Shown piece after piece: positions 1 through 8,663 of a stretch of DNA of 64,000 nt. The stretch covers positions 62,001 to 126,000 of the forward strand of contig NZ_JNFG01000011.1 in assembly GCF_000729995.1 (NCBI RefSeq), written 5' to 3'. The position numbers and the translations under genes are program-made. Numbering within the stretch: position 1 is the first letter of the stretch; each line of letters begins with the position of its first letter. Origin of the DNA: Caballeronia sordidicola. Its GTDB lineage: Bacteria; Pseudomonadota; Gammaproteobacteria; Burkholderiales; Burkholderiaceae. Under the pieces are notes generated by a model. It worked only from the letters and a program-made list of their open reading frames with translations. It had not been told where the DNA came from and searched no databases.

Positions 1-49
1 TTATAAGGGTCAAGCGACTCGCGTTGCCGTTCCCCCTACGATGATCCAT

Positions 50-1591
50 TCAGCCCTTGACCGACGCCTCGAGCGCATCAAATTTTTCTCGCACAAAAGC
101 GGCCCGCTCGTCGCCCTTCAGCGTCTCGCTTTCCGTCAGGATCGCGACAATGCGCTTCGTCACATTACGGCGATTCGCCACCTCCTGTTCGACAGTCTCG
201 CCTTCCGGGATATCGAACACATTGCCCGAGCAATAACTATTCGGTGCGCCCGCATTGGCACGAAACCATTCAGCAAAGTTATCCGCCGACGCGGCCGGGT
301 TCGTACCCCGTACCGCGTCACGCAGCATCTTGCGGAACAGGAACAAGCCGGCGTCGAACTTCGTCGGATTCTCCAGCGCATGCACCGCGATCGGCCGCTG
401 GCTGATGATGGCTTCGTAATCACCCGGCGCGTACTGAGCGTCCTTGTAGTTCTCGCGTTCGCGATGATTCGTCGGGATGGGCGGCAAGTCCTCCAGCTTG
501 TATTGACCGAAGCGCTCAGGACGACGCATGGCGACTTGCCCTTCAAGGAAGTCGATCGACTCGTAGCCGACCAGCGATTTATCGCAAATACCGCGCGTAT
601 CGATGCCCGGCCCCATCACGCGCCAGCCGATCATCTTGCTGTTTTCATCGTCGACAGGAACCGTCCAGCGAATGATGTGGAAGCGGCTGAACAGCTTCTT
701 CTGCGAACCATCTTCGGACGTGTAGGCGTGCAAGCTCAGATTAGGCAAGACCTGATGCTGGACGCGCACGAAGAGCCTGTCTTTATCGACCCGGCGTGCT
801 CCCGCGCAGGCAAGACTGCGACCTTGCTGCACCGGCACGAAATGCATGTCGGGTGCAACTTCCATGGACTTCGCGCCGACCTCGTCGAACGTCGTGCCCT
901 GGAATTTGCCGTTCACCACGTTCTTGCCTGCGTGAAGCGCGGTCGGATGGTAGTTATCCGCGGCGTTGTCCTGAACTTGCAGCCAGTTGCAATGCTGGAA
1001 ATTGCTGTAGGCCACGAGTTCATCGCCGGGCGCAACCGTGAAGTCACCCTCCCATTCGGGGAACGGCGGCTCCTTGTCGGGCGGTCCCATGTACGCAAAC
1101 ACCAGGCCATTGCGCTCGACAGCCTTGTACGCGCCCTGCTGGATCGAGCACGCATATTTCTCGGCTTCCTTTTCTTCGCCGTTCGGAAACGGCACGTGAA
1201 GGCAGGTGCCGTCCACGTCGAAGACCATGCCGTGATAGCAGCACTTGATACCGTGCTCCTGGATCGCGCCATATTCAAGCGATGCTCCACGATGCACGCA
1301 ATGCGCGTGCAGCACGCCCACGCGCCCGCTGCCGTCGCGAAACGCGACCAGCTCTTCGCACAGGATCTTCAGGAAGCGCGGGGTATCGGTGAGTTCAATC
1401 GACATGCAGACAGGGTGCCAGAACGCCCGCATGTATTCACCCATCGGCGTGCCGGGGCCGGTTTCGGTCAACTCCGGATCGTGTCCCGGAACCTTGCTGG
1501 TGTAATAACCGCCGAACGGCACCAGCTTCTTCTGCACCGCGCCACCACCGGCGCTTTTCTGGGCTTCTGCTTTGTCTGACTTGATATTCAT
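50..1591 (-). CDS. Rieske [2Fe-2S] ring-hydroxylating oxygenase alpha subunit, phthalate-type
   Basis: This 513-residue protein is the terminal oxygenase of a non-haem iron dioxygenase or monooxygenase, which hydroxylates an aromatic ring with O2 and electrons from a separate reductase. The Rieske ligands are Cys98/His100 (CVHRG) and Cys117/His120 (CCYHG). The mononuclear iron site is visible as DNYHPTALH with His215 and His220. The N-terminal layout resembles phthalate 4,5-dioxygenase oxygenases, but the protein is longer than the usual 430-450 residues. The start is supported by AGAGGAT just upstream. No reductase or ferredoxin gene lies in the window, so the electron donor must be encoded elsewhere. 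It is divergent from a GntR regulator, which probably controls it. The family call is firm; the substrate is unknown. Confidence 0.9.
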   Translation of the reverse strand: MNIKSDKAEAQKSAGGGAVQKKLVPFGGYYTSKVPGHDPELTETGPGTPMGEYMRAFWHPVCMSIELTDTPRFLKILCEELVAFRDGSGRVGVLHAHCVHRGASLEYGAIQEHGIKCCYHGMVFDVDGTCLHVPFPNGEEKEAEKYACSIQQGAYKAVERNGLVFAYMGPPDKEPPFPEWEGDFTVAPGDELVAYSNFQHCNWLQVQDNAADNYHPTALHAGKNVVNGKFQGTTFDEVGAKSMEVAPDMHFVPVQQGRSLACAGARRVDKDRLFVRVQHQVLPNLSLHAYTSEDGSQKKLFSRFHIIRWTVPVDDENSKMIGWRVMGPGIDTRGICDKSLVGYESIDFLEGQVAMRRPERFGQYKLEDLPPIPTNHRERENYKDAQYAPGDYEAIISQRPIAVHALENPTKFDAGLFLFRKMLRDAVRGTNPAASADNFAEWFRANAGAPNSYCSGNVFDIPEGETVEQEVANRRNVTKRIVAILTESETLKGDERAAFVREKFDALEASVKG

Positions 1592-1690
1592 GGGGATCCT
1601 CTGCTGGGTTTATCCATCGTGCCGAGCCGGATTGTCGTCCTGTCATCCGACTCGCTTGTCTTCATTCTTTAGATTCTGAACTCCGAACTC

Positions 1691-1698
1691 TGTATACA
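1691..1698. promoter_or_regulatory. Candidate operator in divergent promoter region
   Basis: The 264-bp gap between the Rieske oxygenase gene and gntR contains the short palindrome TGTATACA, followed by AAGATAC; a related GTATCC occurs near 1831. GntR/FCD regulators usually bind short AT-rich dyads in such gaps. Arms this short could occur by chance, so this is only a candidate site. Confidence 0.25.
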
Positions 1699-1855
1699 AA
1701 GATACGATTCGGAATGCCGCCCTGTCTCTACAGGTAAACGCTTGGTGCCTCCCTTCCACGCTATCCGGTCAATCCGTTTGACGCTTTCCGGCACCAACCT
1801 GTAATCTGTCTAACTCAGCTGTTGAACTCAGTATCCAAACTTATCGAGAACCATC

Positions 1856-2542
1856 ATGGTCGCCAAACTTCTAAAGCTTCAGGCACGTACCGACTACGTC
1901 GATGAAGTCTACAAAGTGCTGCTCGACGCCATCAGCGAAGGATCCCTCGCACCTGGAACCCGCATCACGCAGGAAGAAATTGCCGACCAGCTTGCCGTGT
2001 CCCGCTCACCCGTCCTGCAGGCGCTGCGACTACTCAAGAAGGACGGACTGGTGCAAGACGCGCCGGGACGCGGACTTCTTGTCACCCCACTCGATCCCAC
2101 CTGGATCGCCCATCTGTACGAGATCCGCGGCGCGCTCGATTCCCTCGCCGCGAGTCTCGCGGCGCAACGCGGCGCGAAGCTCGATAAAGCGCTGATCACG
2201 CAGGGCCGCCGCGCGTCGAAGGGTGACGACGTCAAAGCGATGATCGACACAGACTGGGCTTTCCACTCCGCCATTTACCTTGCATCGGGCAATCCGTTGA
2301 TTGCGGAAACCGCGCATCTTCACTGGGTTCATCTGCGCCGCGTGATGGGCGCCGTGCTGCAATCGTCGGCTCAACGCAAATCCATCTGGGACGAGCACGC
2401 GGCAATTGCCGAGGCCATCGCCGCAGGCGACGCGCGCCGTGCCGCAGAACTCACCGACCTCCACACCAGCCGCGCCCGCGAGAACCTGGTGCGGCGGCTG
2501 GGTGAAGTGCTGGGGGAAGAAGTCGAAGACGCGGCGCAATAG
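1856..2542 (+). CDS. GntR-family (FadR/FCD) transcriptional regulator
   Basis: This 228-residue DNA-binding repressor has an N-terminal winged helix (about residues 12-75, with ITQEEIADQLAVSRSPVLQALRLL as helix-turn-helix). A C-terminal FCD ligand-binding domain (about 85-215) carries the usual metal or carboxylate-binding histidines (DTDWAFHSAIY, HTSRARENL). FCD regulators typically sense small organic acids. It is transcribed away from the Rieske oxygenase gene and ends close to an oppositely oriented MFS transporter gene, so it most likely regulates this aromatic-acid module. Length and architecture are normal for the family. The effector cannot be told from sequence. Confidence 0.9.
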   Translation: MVAKLLKLQARTDYVDEVYKVLLDAISEGSLAPGTRITQEEIADQLAVSRSPVLQALRLLKKDGLVQDAPGRGLLVTPLDPTWIAHLYEIRGALDSLAASLAAQRGAKLDKALITQGRRASKGDDVKAMIDTDWAFHSAIYLASGNPLIAETAHLHWVHLRRVMGAVLQSSAQRKSIWDEHAAIAEAIAAGDARRAAELTDLHTSRARENLVRRLGEVLGEEVEDAAQ

Positions 2543-2566
2543 GTGCATTAGGCTCGGGGTTCGTTT

Positions 2567-3928
2567 TCAAGCACGCGTCTGCACGCCGCCTTCCATCACC
2601 CGCTCAGCGTCTTTCGCCGCTTCGCGCTTGCGGCTATTCACGAGTTTCGCCGGCACCGTGAACACGAGCACACTGCCAATGATCAAGCTCACTGCAAGCC
2701 CGAGCACGCCGTTTCCTGTCGATCCCGTCGCGGTCTGGATCAATCCGATCACATAGGGGCTCACCACACCCGAGATGCTGCCGACCGAGTTCGCAACGGC
2801 CAGCCCGGCCGCCGCGGCCGCACCGCTCAGAATGGCCGGGGGCAGGACCCAGAACTGCGAGATCGTGGTCATCACGCCCATTGTGCCGAGGGTCAGCGCA
2901 ATCATTGCAATCGGCGTGGAATGTGCATACGAAACGCTGAAGTACAAACCCACGGCACCGGCAATGCCCGGCAACGCGAGGTGCCAGCGCCGCTCTCCGC
3001 TAGCGTCCGAACTGTGGCTGACGAGCACCATGGTGACGGCCGCCGCAGCATAGGGAATTGCGCTCAGCAATCCAATGTCCAGCGGATCGGATACGCCGCT
3101 CGCCTTGATCAGCGTAGGCAGCCAGAAGCTCACGCCGTAGAGGCCCATCGTGAAGAAGAAATAGATCAGGCTGAGCAGCAGGATCTTCGGATGCAGCAGG
3201 CCGTCCCTCACGGAATGCAGCACGTGCGCTGAACGTTCCTCAACCAACGCCGTTTCGAGAAAAGCTCGCTGTGGTGCGGAGAGCCATTTGGCGTCGCTGA
3301 CTTTGTCGTCGAGATAGACCAGCGCGATCAGCCCGAGGATTGCGGTCGGAATGCCTTCGAGCACGAACAACCATTGCCACCCCGCCAGCCCATGCGCGCC
3401 GCCCATATGGTTCATGATCCAGCCCGACAGCGGCCCACCGATTACACCTGACATGGGAATGCCCGTCATGAACAATGCCGTCACCTTGCTGCGTCGCGAC
3501 GAAGGAAACCAGTAGGTGAGATAGAAGAGGATTGCCGGGATGAAACCCGCTTCCGCCACGCCGAGCAGGAAGCGCATGATGTAGAAACTGGTTGGCGTGG
3601 TGACAAACATCATGCCGGTGGAGATGATGCCCCACGTGATCATGATCCGCGCGATCCAGCGCCGGGCGCCGACCTTCAACAACAGCAAATTGCTGGGCAC
3701 TTCGAACAACAGGTAGCCGACGAAGAACACGCCCGCGCCGGCGCCATAAACGGCATCGCTGAAATTGAGGTCCTTAAGCATTTGCAGCTTGGCAAACGCC
3801 ACGTTGATGCGGTCCAGATAAGCGCACAAATAACATAGGAACAGGAACGGCAATAGTCGCCACGTGATCCTGGAAAACGTGGACGCTTCGTCGCGTTTGC
3901 TCAATGAGGCCGGACTAGCGGGGTTCAT
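2567..3928 (-). CDS. MFS transporter, anion:cation symporter (ACS, phthalate/tartrate-like) family
   Basis: This 453-residue, 12-helix secondary transporter probably imports an organic acid anion by proton symport. The ACS hallmark after helix 1 is visible (LCYLCAYLDRINVAFAKLQM), as are the second-helix motif VFFVGYLLFEVPSNLLL and the cytoplasmic loop WFPSSRRSKVTALF. I place the start at MNPASPAS, preceded by AGGAGA, rather than at an upstream in-frame ATG that would add 24 hydrophilic residues. It lies in the same orientation as the class II aldolase gene 118 bp upstream. With the Rieske oxygenase this suggests uptake of an aromatic or dicarboxylic acid substrate for the module. Confidence 0.9.
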   Translation of the reverse strand: MNPASPASLSKRDEASTFSRITWRLLPFLFLCYLCAYLDRINVAFAKLQMLKDLNFSDAVYGAGAGVFFVGYLLFEVPSNLLLLKVGARRWIARIMITWGIISTGMMFVTTPTSFYIMRFLLGVAEAGFIPAILFYLTYWFPSSRRSKVTALFMTGIPMSGVIGGPLSGWIMNHMGGAHGLAGWQWLFVLEGIPTAILGLIALVYLDDKVSDAKWLSAPQRAFLETALVEERSAHVLHSVRDGLLHPKILLLSLIYFFFTMGLYGVSFWLPTLIKASGVSDPLDIGLLSAIPYAAAAVTMVLVSHSSDASGERRWHLALPGIAGAVGLYFSVSYAHSTPIAMIALTLGTMGVMTTISQFWVLPPAILSGAAAAAGLAVANSVGSISGVVSPYVIGLIQTATGSTGNGVLGLAVSLIIGSVLVFTVPAKLVNSRKREAAKDAERVMEGGVQTRA

Positions 3929-4046
3929 GTCTTGTCTCCTGGGGTCGGATGAAAGCGGGACGCCGGCCCTCTCTTGATGGTGGCTGTATCGTCCCTGCAT
4001 GGAGCGAAATGCGTGCTGCGCGAACAGCGTTCAGCGCATGACGAGA

Positions 4047-4898
4047 TCAGTCGAACATGTCAGGCTGCTTGGCAACGAGGTCATCCCAGATCGTCTGGAA
4101 ATGCAGCCAGCCGATATATTCGCTACCCACGTGCTCGCGGCTATAGCGGGCCCGGTCCGGTGTGACGAGCTTCGGCGTGATACCGGTTGCGTCGATCAGC
4201 AATTGCTGTTGGCAGCAACGTTCCAGCGCGATAAACCAGAATGCGGCGGCCTCTATGCTGTGACGGCTTGCGGTGAGCAAACCGTGATTCTGATGAATGG
4301 CGGCTTTCACGCCCGTGAACGCATGCGCGACTTTATGGCCCGCCTTGACTTCAACGGCGACCTGGCCGGCTTCATCGCCGATCACCACATGGTCTTCGAA
4401 AAACGCAGCGGCATCCTGCGTGATCGGTTCAAGCTTTTTGCCAAGCGCGGCGAACGCCGTGCCGTATATCGTGTGCGCATGGCACATCGCCACAATGTCC
4501 TGATGCATTTCGTGGACGGCTGCATGCAACACGAAACCGGCTCGATTGATCGCATGATTGCCTTCGACCACGCGGCCCTCGTGATCCGCGCAAATCAGGT
4601 TCGACACCTTCACTTGCGAGAAATGAATCGCCATTGGATTCGTCCAGTACAAGCCGGGATTCTCCGGATCGCGCACGGTCAGGTGACCGGCGAAACCGTA
4701 GTCGTAACTCTGTTGTGCGAACGCCCTGCACGCTCCGACCAGGCGTTCCTTCAAGTGCTGCCGCTGCGCTGCGGGGCTCGCGAATGTCGGCAATTCCGGG
4801 AAGATCAGCCCTTCCTGCTCCGGCTGATAAATCGATACCTTGCCGTCCTTCACCAGCTTTTCGGGTGCATCGGAATGCGCTTGCATGACAGCCACCAT
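4047..4898 (-). CDS. Class II aldolase/adducin family protein (possible decarboxylase)
   Basis: This 283-residue zinc-dependent lyase has the class II aldolase fold. The metal-binding HxH is seen in MCHAHTIYG, and a further conserved histidine in HQNHGLLTA. The family includes fuculose-phosphate aldolase and, more relevant here, decarboxylases acting on dihydroxylated aromatic acids such as 3,4-dihydroxyphthalate. The neighbouring Rieske oxygenase and ACS transporter make a role in aromatic-acid catabolism plausible, but that is inference. The start is supported by AGGAGATAAG. It is divergent from a LysR gene across a 148-bp promoter gap. Confidence 0.85.
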   Translation of the reverse strand: MVAVMQAHSDAPEKLVKDGKVSIYQPEQEGLIFPELPTFASPAAQRQHLKERLVGACRAFAQQSYDYGFAGHLTVRDPENPGLYWTNPMAIHFSQVKVSNLICADHEGRVVEGNHAINRAGFVLHAAVHEMHQDIVAMCHAHTIYGTAFAALGKKLEPITQDAAAFFEDHVVIGDEAGQVAVEVKAGHKVAHAFTGVKAAIHQNHGLLTASRHSIEAAAFWFIALERCCQQQLLIDATGITPKLVTPDRARYSREHVGSEYIGWLHFQTIWDDLVAKQPDMFD

Positions 4899-5046
4899 TT
4901 GCTTATCTCCTGTAGAACAAGCGGGATTGTTTTCAGGGCTTAATGGTCATCCACGCAACCCTCATTGACAAACGATGACTGTTCATAGAAAGATGAACAG
5001 GATTCATGCATCGGCAAAAAACATTCAAAACGGAGACGGCACGCGC

Positions 5047-5964
5047 ATGCGACGAATACCGAATTTCGTGCTGCTGCGCGCTTTCGAAGCGGCTGCGCGA
5101 CTTGAAAGCTTCACGCTGGCGGCGGAGGAATTGCATCTGTCGCAATCCGCGATCAGTCACCAGGTCAAGGAACTTGAAGCTTATTTCGGCTTGCCTTTAT
5201 TTCATCGACGCAACCGGCGCGTTGAAACCACGGCTGAAGGAAGAAGGCTTTTCGACAGCCTGGGGCGCGTATTCGACGTGATCGAGGCCGCGTGCAGTGA
5301 AGTGGCCTTATGGCCCCAGGCGCAGGTGCTGGCCGTTCATTGCTCACCGAGTCTCGCGGTGAAATGGCTGGGTCCGCGCCTGCCTAAATTCATGCAGGCA
5401 CATCCCGACATCACGATCCGGCTCTCATCGGGCGCGGAGCCGATCGACCTGACGCGCATGCATGAAGTCGATATCGCCATTTCTTACGGCATGGCGGTCG
5501 AGCGGCCCGGACTACATGTGTATGCGCTGGGCGCGGAGCGGATCGTGCCGATGTGTTCGCCCGGCATGTTGCGTGAAGGGATAGCGCTTGAGCAGCAGAT
5601 CGCCGACTTCACGCTGATCGATTCGCAGCTCAGCCGCGTGACATGGCGAGACTGGTTCACGCTCAATAGACTGGAGTTTCCGAACAAGCCGCGCCCTTCG
5701 TTTGATCGCGGCGCATTAGCGATATCCGCCGCGGTCGACGGCATGGGTATCGCACTGGAAACCACGCGGCTCGCCGAACGCGAATTCGCGCGCGGCGAAC
5801 TGATCGAGTTCGGTGAAGGGCGCTTCAAACCCTTCATGCGCGAGACGCACTTCCTGTCGTACCGGACGAACGAACGCAACCTCGAGAAGGTGAAGCTGTT
5901 CAGGCTCTGGCTCGCCGACATAGCCGGAATGACCGCGCAATGGGAAACGGATGCCGCGTTATAA
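5047..5964 (+). CDS. LysR-family transcriptional regulator (GcvA-like)
   Basis: This 305-residue regulator has an N-terminal helix-turn-helix (FTLAAEELHLSQSAISHQVKELE) and a LysR substrate-binding domain. The opening MRRIPNFVLLRAFEAAARLESF is typical of the GcvA subgroup. An in-frame ATG at 4975 would add 24 residues, but the internal ATG has GGAG about 10 nt upstream and matches family starts. It is divergent from the class II aldolase gene and is its likely regulator. The effector is not known. Confidence 0.88.
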   Translation: MRRIPNFVLLRAFEAAARLESFTLAAEELHLSQSAISHQVKELEAYFGLPLFHRRNRRVETTAEGRRLFDSLGRVFDVIEAACSEVALWPQAQVLAVHCSPSLAVKWLGPRLPKFMQAHPDITIRLSSGAEPIDLTRMHEVDIAISYGMAVERPGLHVYALGAERIVPMCSPGMLREGIALEQQIADFTLIDSQLSRVTWRDWFTLNRLEFPNKPRPSFDRGALAISAAVDGMGIALETTRLAEREFARGELIEFGEGRFKPFMRETHFLSYRTNERNLEKVKLFRLWLADIAGMTAQWETDAAL

Positions 5965-5981
5965 GCGGCTCTCGGCGAAAA

Positions 5982-6007
5982 TTGCATTTTTTAATATAAA
6001 AATGCAA
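5982..6007. promoter_or_regulatory. Perfect 10-bp inverted repeat abutting the aconitase start
   Basis: TTGCATTTTT at 5982-5991 and AAAAATGCAA at 5998-6007 form a perfect dyad with a 6-nt AT spacer. It ends one base before the first ATG of the aconitase gene and occupies the place of the ribosome-binding site. It fits an operator for the GntR regulator encoded downstream, or a -10-rich promoter producing a leaderless message. Confidence 0.55.
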
Positions 6008-6008
6008 A

Positions 6009-8663
6009 ATGCGTCGAATGGAAAATACTCGTGATTTCAATTCCGAAGCGCGGCTGACGGCCGGGGATGCGTCACTTCGTTTTGTGGACCTGCCGGGCAT
6101 GTTTGGCGAAACGCTCTACCGTCTGCCCGTCGTACTTCGCCTGTTGCTTGAAAACGTGATTCGAAATACGCACGGCGATGAGCGCCGGCTTGCGGTCGAA
6201 GGCATCGTCGAATGGCTGGAACATGGCACCAGCGAAGTCGAAATCGCTTTTCAACCTGACCGCGTGCTGATGCACGACACGACCAGTACGCCGGCGCTGG
6301 TCGACATCGCCGCCATGCGCGACGCGCTGGCCGAAGCCGGGGCGGACCCGGGCGCGCTCAACCCCGTTCTGCCAGTCGACGCATCGGTCGATCATTCCCT
6401 GGCAGTCGAGTATTTCGCCCGGCCTGACGCCGCGCCAATGAACCTGCAGCAGGAACTCCGCCGTAACGCGGAGCGCTACCGCTTCCTGCGCTGGGCGTCG
6501 CGCGCGTTGACCGGCGTGCGTATTCATCCTCCCGGCACCGGGATCATGCATACCATCAACCTCGAGCAACTGGCGACCGTCGTATCGGTCCGGGAACGCG
6601 ATGGTGAGCGTTGGGCTGCACCAGACACGCTGATTGGCACGGACAGCCACACGCCCATGATTAACGGCATTGGCGTGCTTGGTTGGGGTGTAGGTGGCCT
6701 GGAAGCGCAGACCGTGATGTTCTGCATGCCTGTCATGCAGCGTATCCCCGACGTGGTCGGTGTGCGGCTGACGGGTGCGCTCAAGCCTGGGGTGCTTGCC
6801 ACGGACCTGGCATTGACGGTGACGCAACGGCTGCGGGAGATCGGTGTTGCCGGTGAATTCGTCGAGTTCTTTGGCCCGGGTGTTAGCACGCTGACTGCCG
6901 GCGAACGTTCGGTCGTGGCGAACATGGCCCCGGAATACGGCGCCTCTACGGGCTTTTTCCCCGTCGATCACACCACGCTCGATTACTTGCGCGCGACCAA
7001 CCGCAACGCGGCTGCGATTACGCTGGTCGAAGTGTTCACCAAGCGCGCGGGCCTGTGGTTCGATCCTTCCGCCGAGCCGGTTTTCACGCGCACCATCGAG
7101 ATCGACCTGAACGCGATCGGCATGCATGTCGCCGGTCCACGGCGCCCTCAGGATCTGCTTGATTACTCGGCTACATCCACGGCACTCGACACGCTCGCAT
7201 TCACGCCGCAAGCCACCGCGCCCGGCATGCCGAAGCACCCTGTCGCTATCGCCGCCATCACGAGTTGCACGAACACATCGGACCCTGCCTTGCTCATCGC
7301 CGCCGGGCTCGTGGCCCGCAAAGCGCGCAAGCTGGGCTTGACGGTACCGTACTGGATCAAGACCTCGCTTGGGCCCGGCTCGCCCGCAGCGGCGTTGTAC
7401 CTGGAACGGGCAGGGCTCATCGACGATCTGTCGGCACTCGGCTTCGATATCGTGGGTTACGGCTGCACCACGTGCATCGGCAACTCAGGCCAGCTCACCG
7501 AACCCGTAAAAACCGCAATGGCAGCCAAGGCAATCTATCCAGTCGCGATGTTGTCCGGGAACCGGAATTTCCCCGGCCGCATTCATCCCGACCTTGATCT
7601 CGGTTTCATCATGTCGCCGCCGCTGGTGGTCGCATTTGCGTTGTCAGGCGATGCGCAAGCCGATCTCAGCCTCGACCCCGTGCAGATCGCGCCGGACGGC
7701 ACACCGGTCTTCCTGAGCGATCTATGGCCCACGCGAGAAGAGGTCGCCACGCTGCTTGAACAGGCGGTGGACCCGGCCGACTATCCGCGTGCATTTGCCA
7801 TCGCCAGCGACAACCCCGCGTGGCATGGCATCGATGCACCCGCCACCGCACAGTTCCCGTGGGACCCGCGGTCGAACGCGCTAAGGCGTCCGCCATTCGC
7901 TGCCGTGACCGAAGGCACGCAGTTGGGAACGTACAGCGCCTACCCATTGCTCGTCCTCGGCGACGACATCACGACCGACCATATCTCGCCCGCCAGCGCC
8001 ATACCGAAGGACAGCTTCGTCGCGGACTTTCTCGTGGCCCGAGGCGATGATCGCGATGACCTGAACGTTTTTGCATCGCGTCGCGGCAACTGGGAGGTCA
8101 TGATCCGCGCGGCGTTCTATAACAAGTCGCTGGTCAACCTCCTGCAACCCGGCGCACCGGTCGCTCATACGCTGCACGTTCCGAGCGGGGACATCTTGCC
8201 GATTCACGAAGTAGCCGCGCGGTATCGCGCGACAGGCGATGCTGTCGTGCTCGTCGCAGGCGAACGCTATGGCACGGGTTCTTCCCGCGACTGGGCGGCA
8301 AAGGGCCAGCGCCTGCTTGGCATTCGCGCCGTGCTGGCAGTCAGCTTTGAACGGATTCACCGGTCGAACCTGATCGGCATGGGTATCTTGCCGCTTCGAT
8401 GGCCGGCAGGTATCAGCCCCGCCACGCTGAACATTCGCCCGGGTGATAAGGTGGAAGTGAACGCGCCGCCCGATACGCTCGCGCCTCGTTGCAGGATCGA
8501 TGTAAAGATCGTACGGGCGGATGCAAGCGTCGAATCATACGAGGTGACGGCAGCGGTCGAAACACAACTCGAAGTCGCGTTGCTGCGCTGTGGCGGCGTT
8601 ATTCCGCTTATTTTGCAGAAGACCCTGGCCGCTCAAGGCACGAAAGAGAAGCATGAACGATAG
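6009..8663 (+). CDS. acnA: Aconitate hydratase (AcnA/IRP-like)
   Basis: This 884-residue cytoplasmic [4Fe-4S] enzyme interconverts citrate, cis-aconitate and isocitrate (or acts on a methylcitrate analogue). Cluster cysteines are Cys420 (SCTNTS), Cys486 and Cys489 (GCTTCIG). The swivelling C-terminal domain shows GDDITTDHISPA and the substrate-binding GTGSSRDWAAKG. Length matches AcnA (about 890). The sequence departs from housekeeping AcnA at several usually fixed spots (NVFASRRGNWEVM, RNFPGRIHPDLDLGF), suggesting a specialised paralogue. Starts are possible at 6009 and 6018; neither has a clear Shine-Dalgarno. It overlaps the gntR gene by 11 bp, so the two are an operon. Confidence 0.88.
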   Translation: MRRMENTRDFNSEARLTAGDASLRFVDLPGMFGETLYRLPVVLRLLLENVIRNTHGDERRLAVEGIVEWLEHGTSEVEIAFQPDRVLMHDTTSTPALVDIAAMRDALAEAGADPGALNPVLPVDASVDHSLAVEYFARPDAAPMNLQQELRRNAERYRFLRWASRALTGVRIHPPGTGIMHTINLEQLATVVSVRERDGERWAAPDTLIGTDSHTPMINGIGVLGWGVGGLEAQTVMFCMPVMQRIPDVVGVRLTGALKPGVLATDLALTVTQRLREIGVAGEFVEFFGPGVSTLTAGERSVVANMAPEYGASTGFFPVDHTTLDYLRATNRNAAAITLVEVFTKRAGLWFDPSAEPVFTRTIEIDLNAIGMHVAGPRRPQDLLDYSATSTALDTLAFTPQATAPGMPKHPVAIAAITSCTNTSDPALLIAAGLVARKARKLGLTVPYWIKTSLGPGSPAAALYLERAGLIDDLSALGFDIVGYGCTTCIGNSGQLTEPVKTAMAAKAIYPVAMLSGNRNFPGRIHPDLDLGFIMSPPLVVAFALSGDAQADLSLDPVQIAPDGTPVFLSDLWPTREEVATLLEQAVDPADYPRAFAIASDNPAWHGIDAPATAQFPWDPRSNALRRPPFAAVTEGTQLGTYSAYPLLVLGDDITTDHISPASAIPKDSFVADFLVARGDDRDDLNVFASRRGNWEVMIRAAFYNKSLVNLLQPGAPVAHTLHVPSGDILPIHEVAARYRATGDAVVLVAGERYGTGSSRDWAAKGQRLLGIRAVLAVSFERIHRSNLIGMGILPLRWPAGISPATLNIRPGDKVEVNAPPDTLAPRCRIDVKIVRADASVESYEVTAAVETQLEVALLRCGGVIPLILQKTLAAQGTKEKHER

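Noticed and set aside
41-1579. Long open frame opposite the Rieske oxygenase gene
   Set aside because: High-GC antisense shadow: no ribosome-binding site or family match, while the opposite strand has all catalytic motifs. The same applies to long antisense frames at 6072-7238, 17015-18181, 20668-21969, 22376-23521, 27146-28201, 29941-31224, 36169-37656 and 39427-40647.
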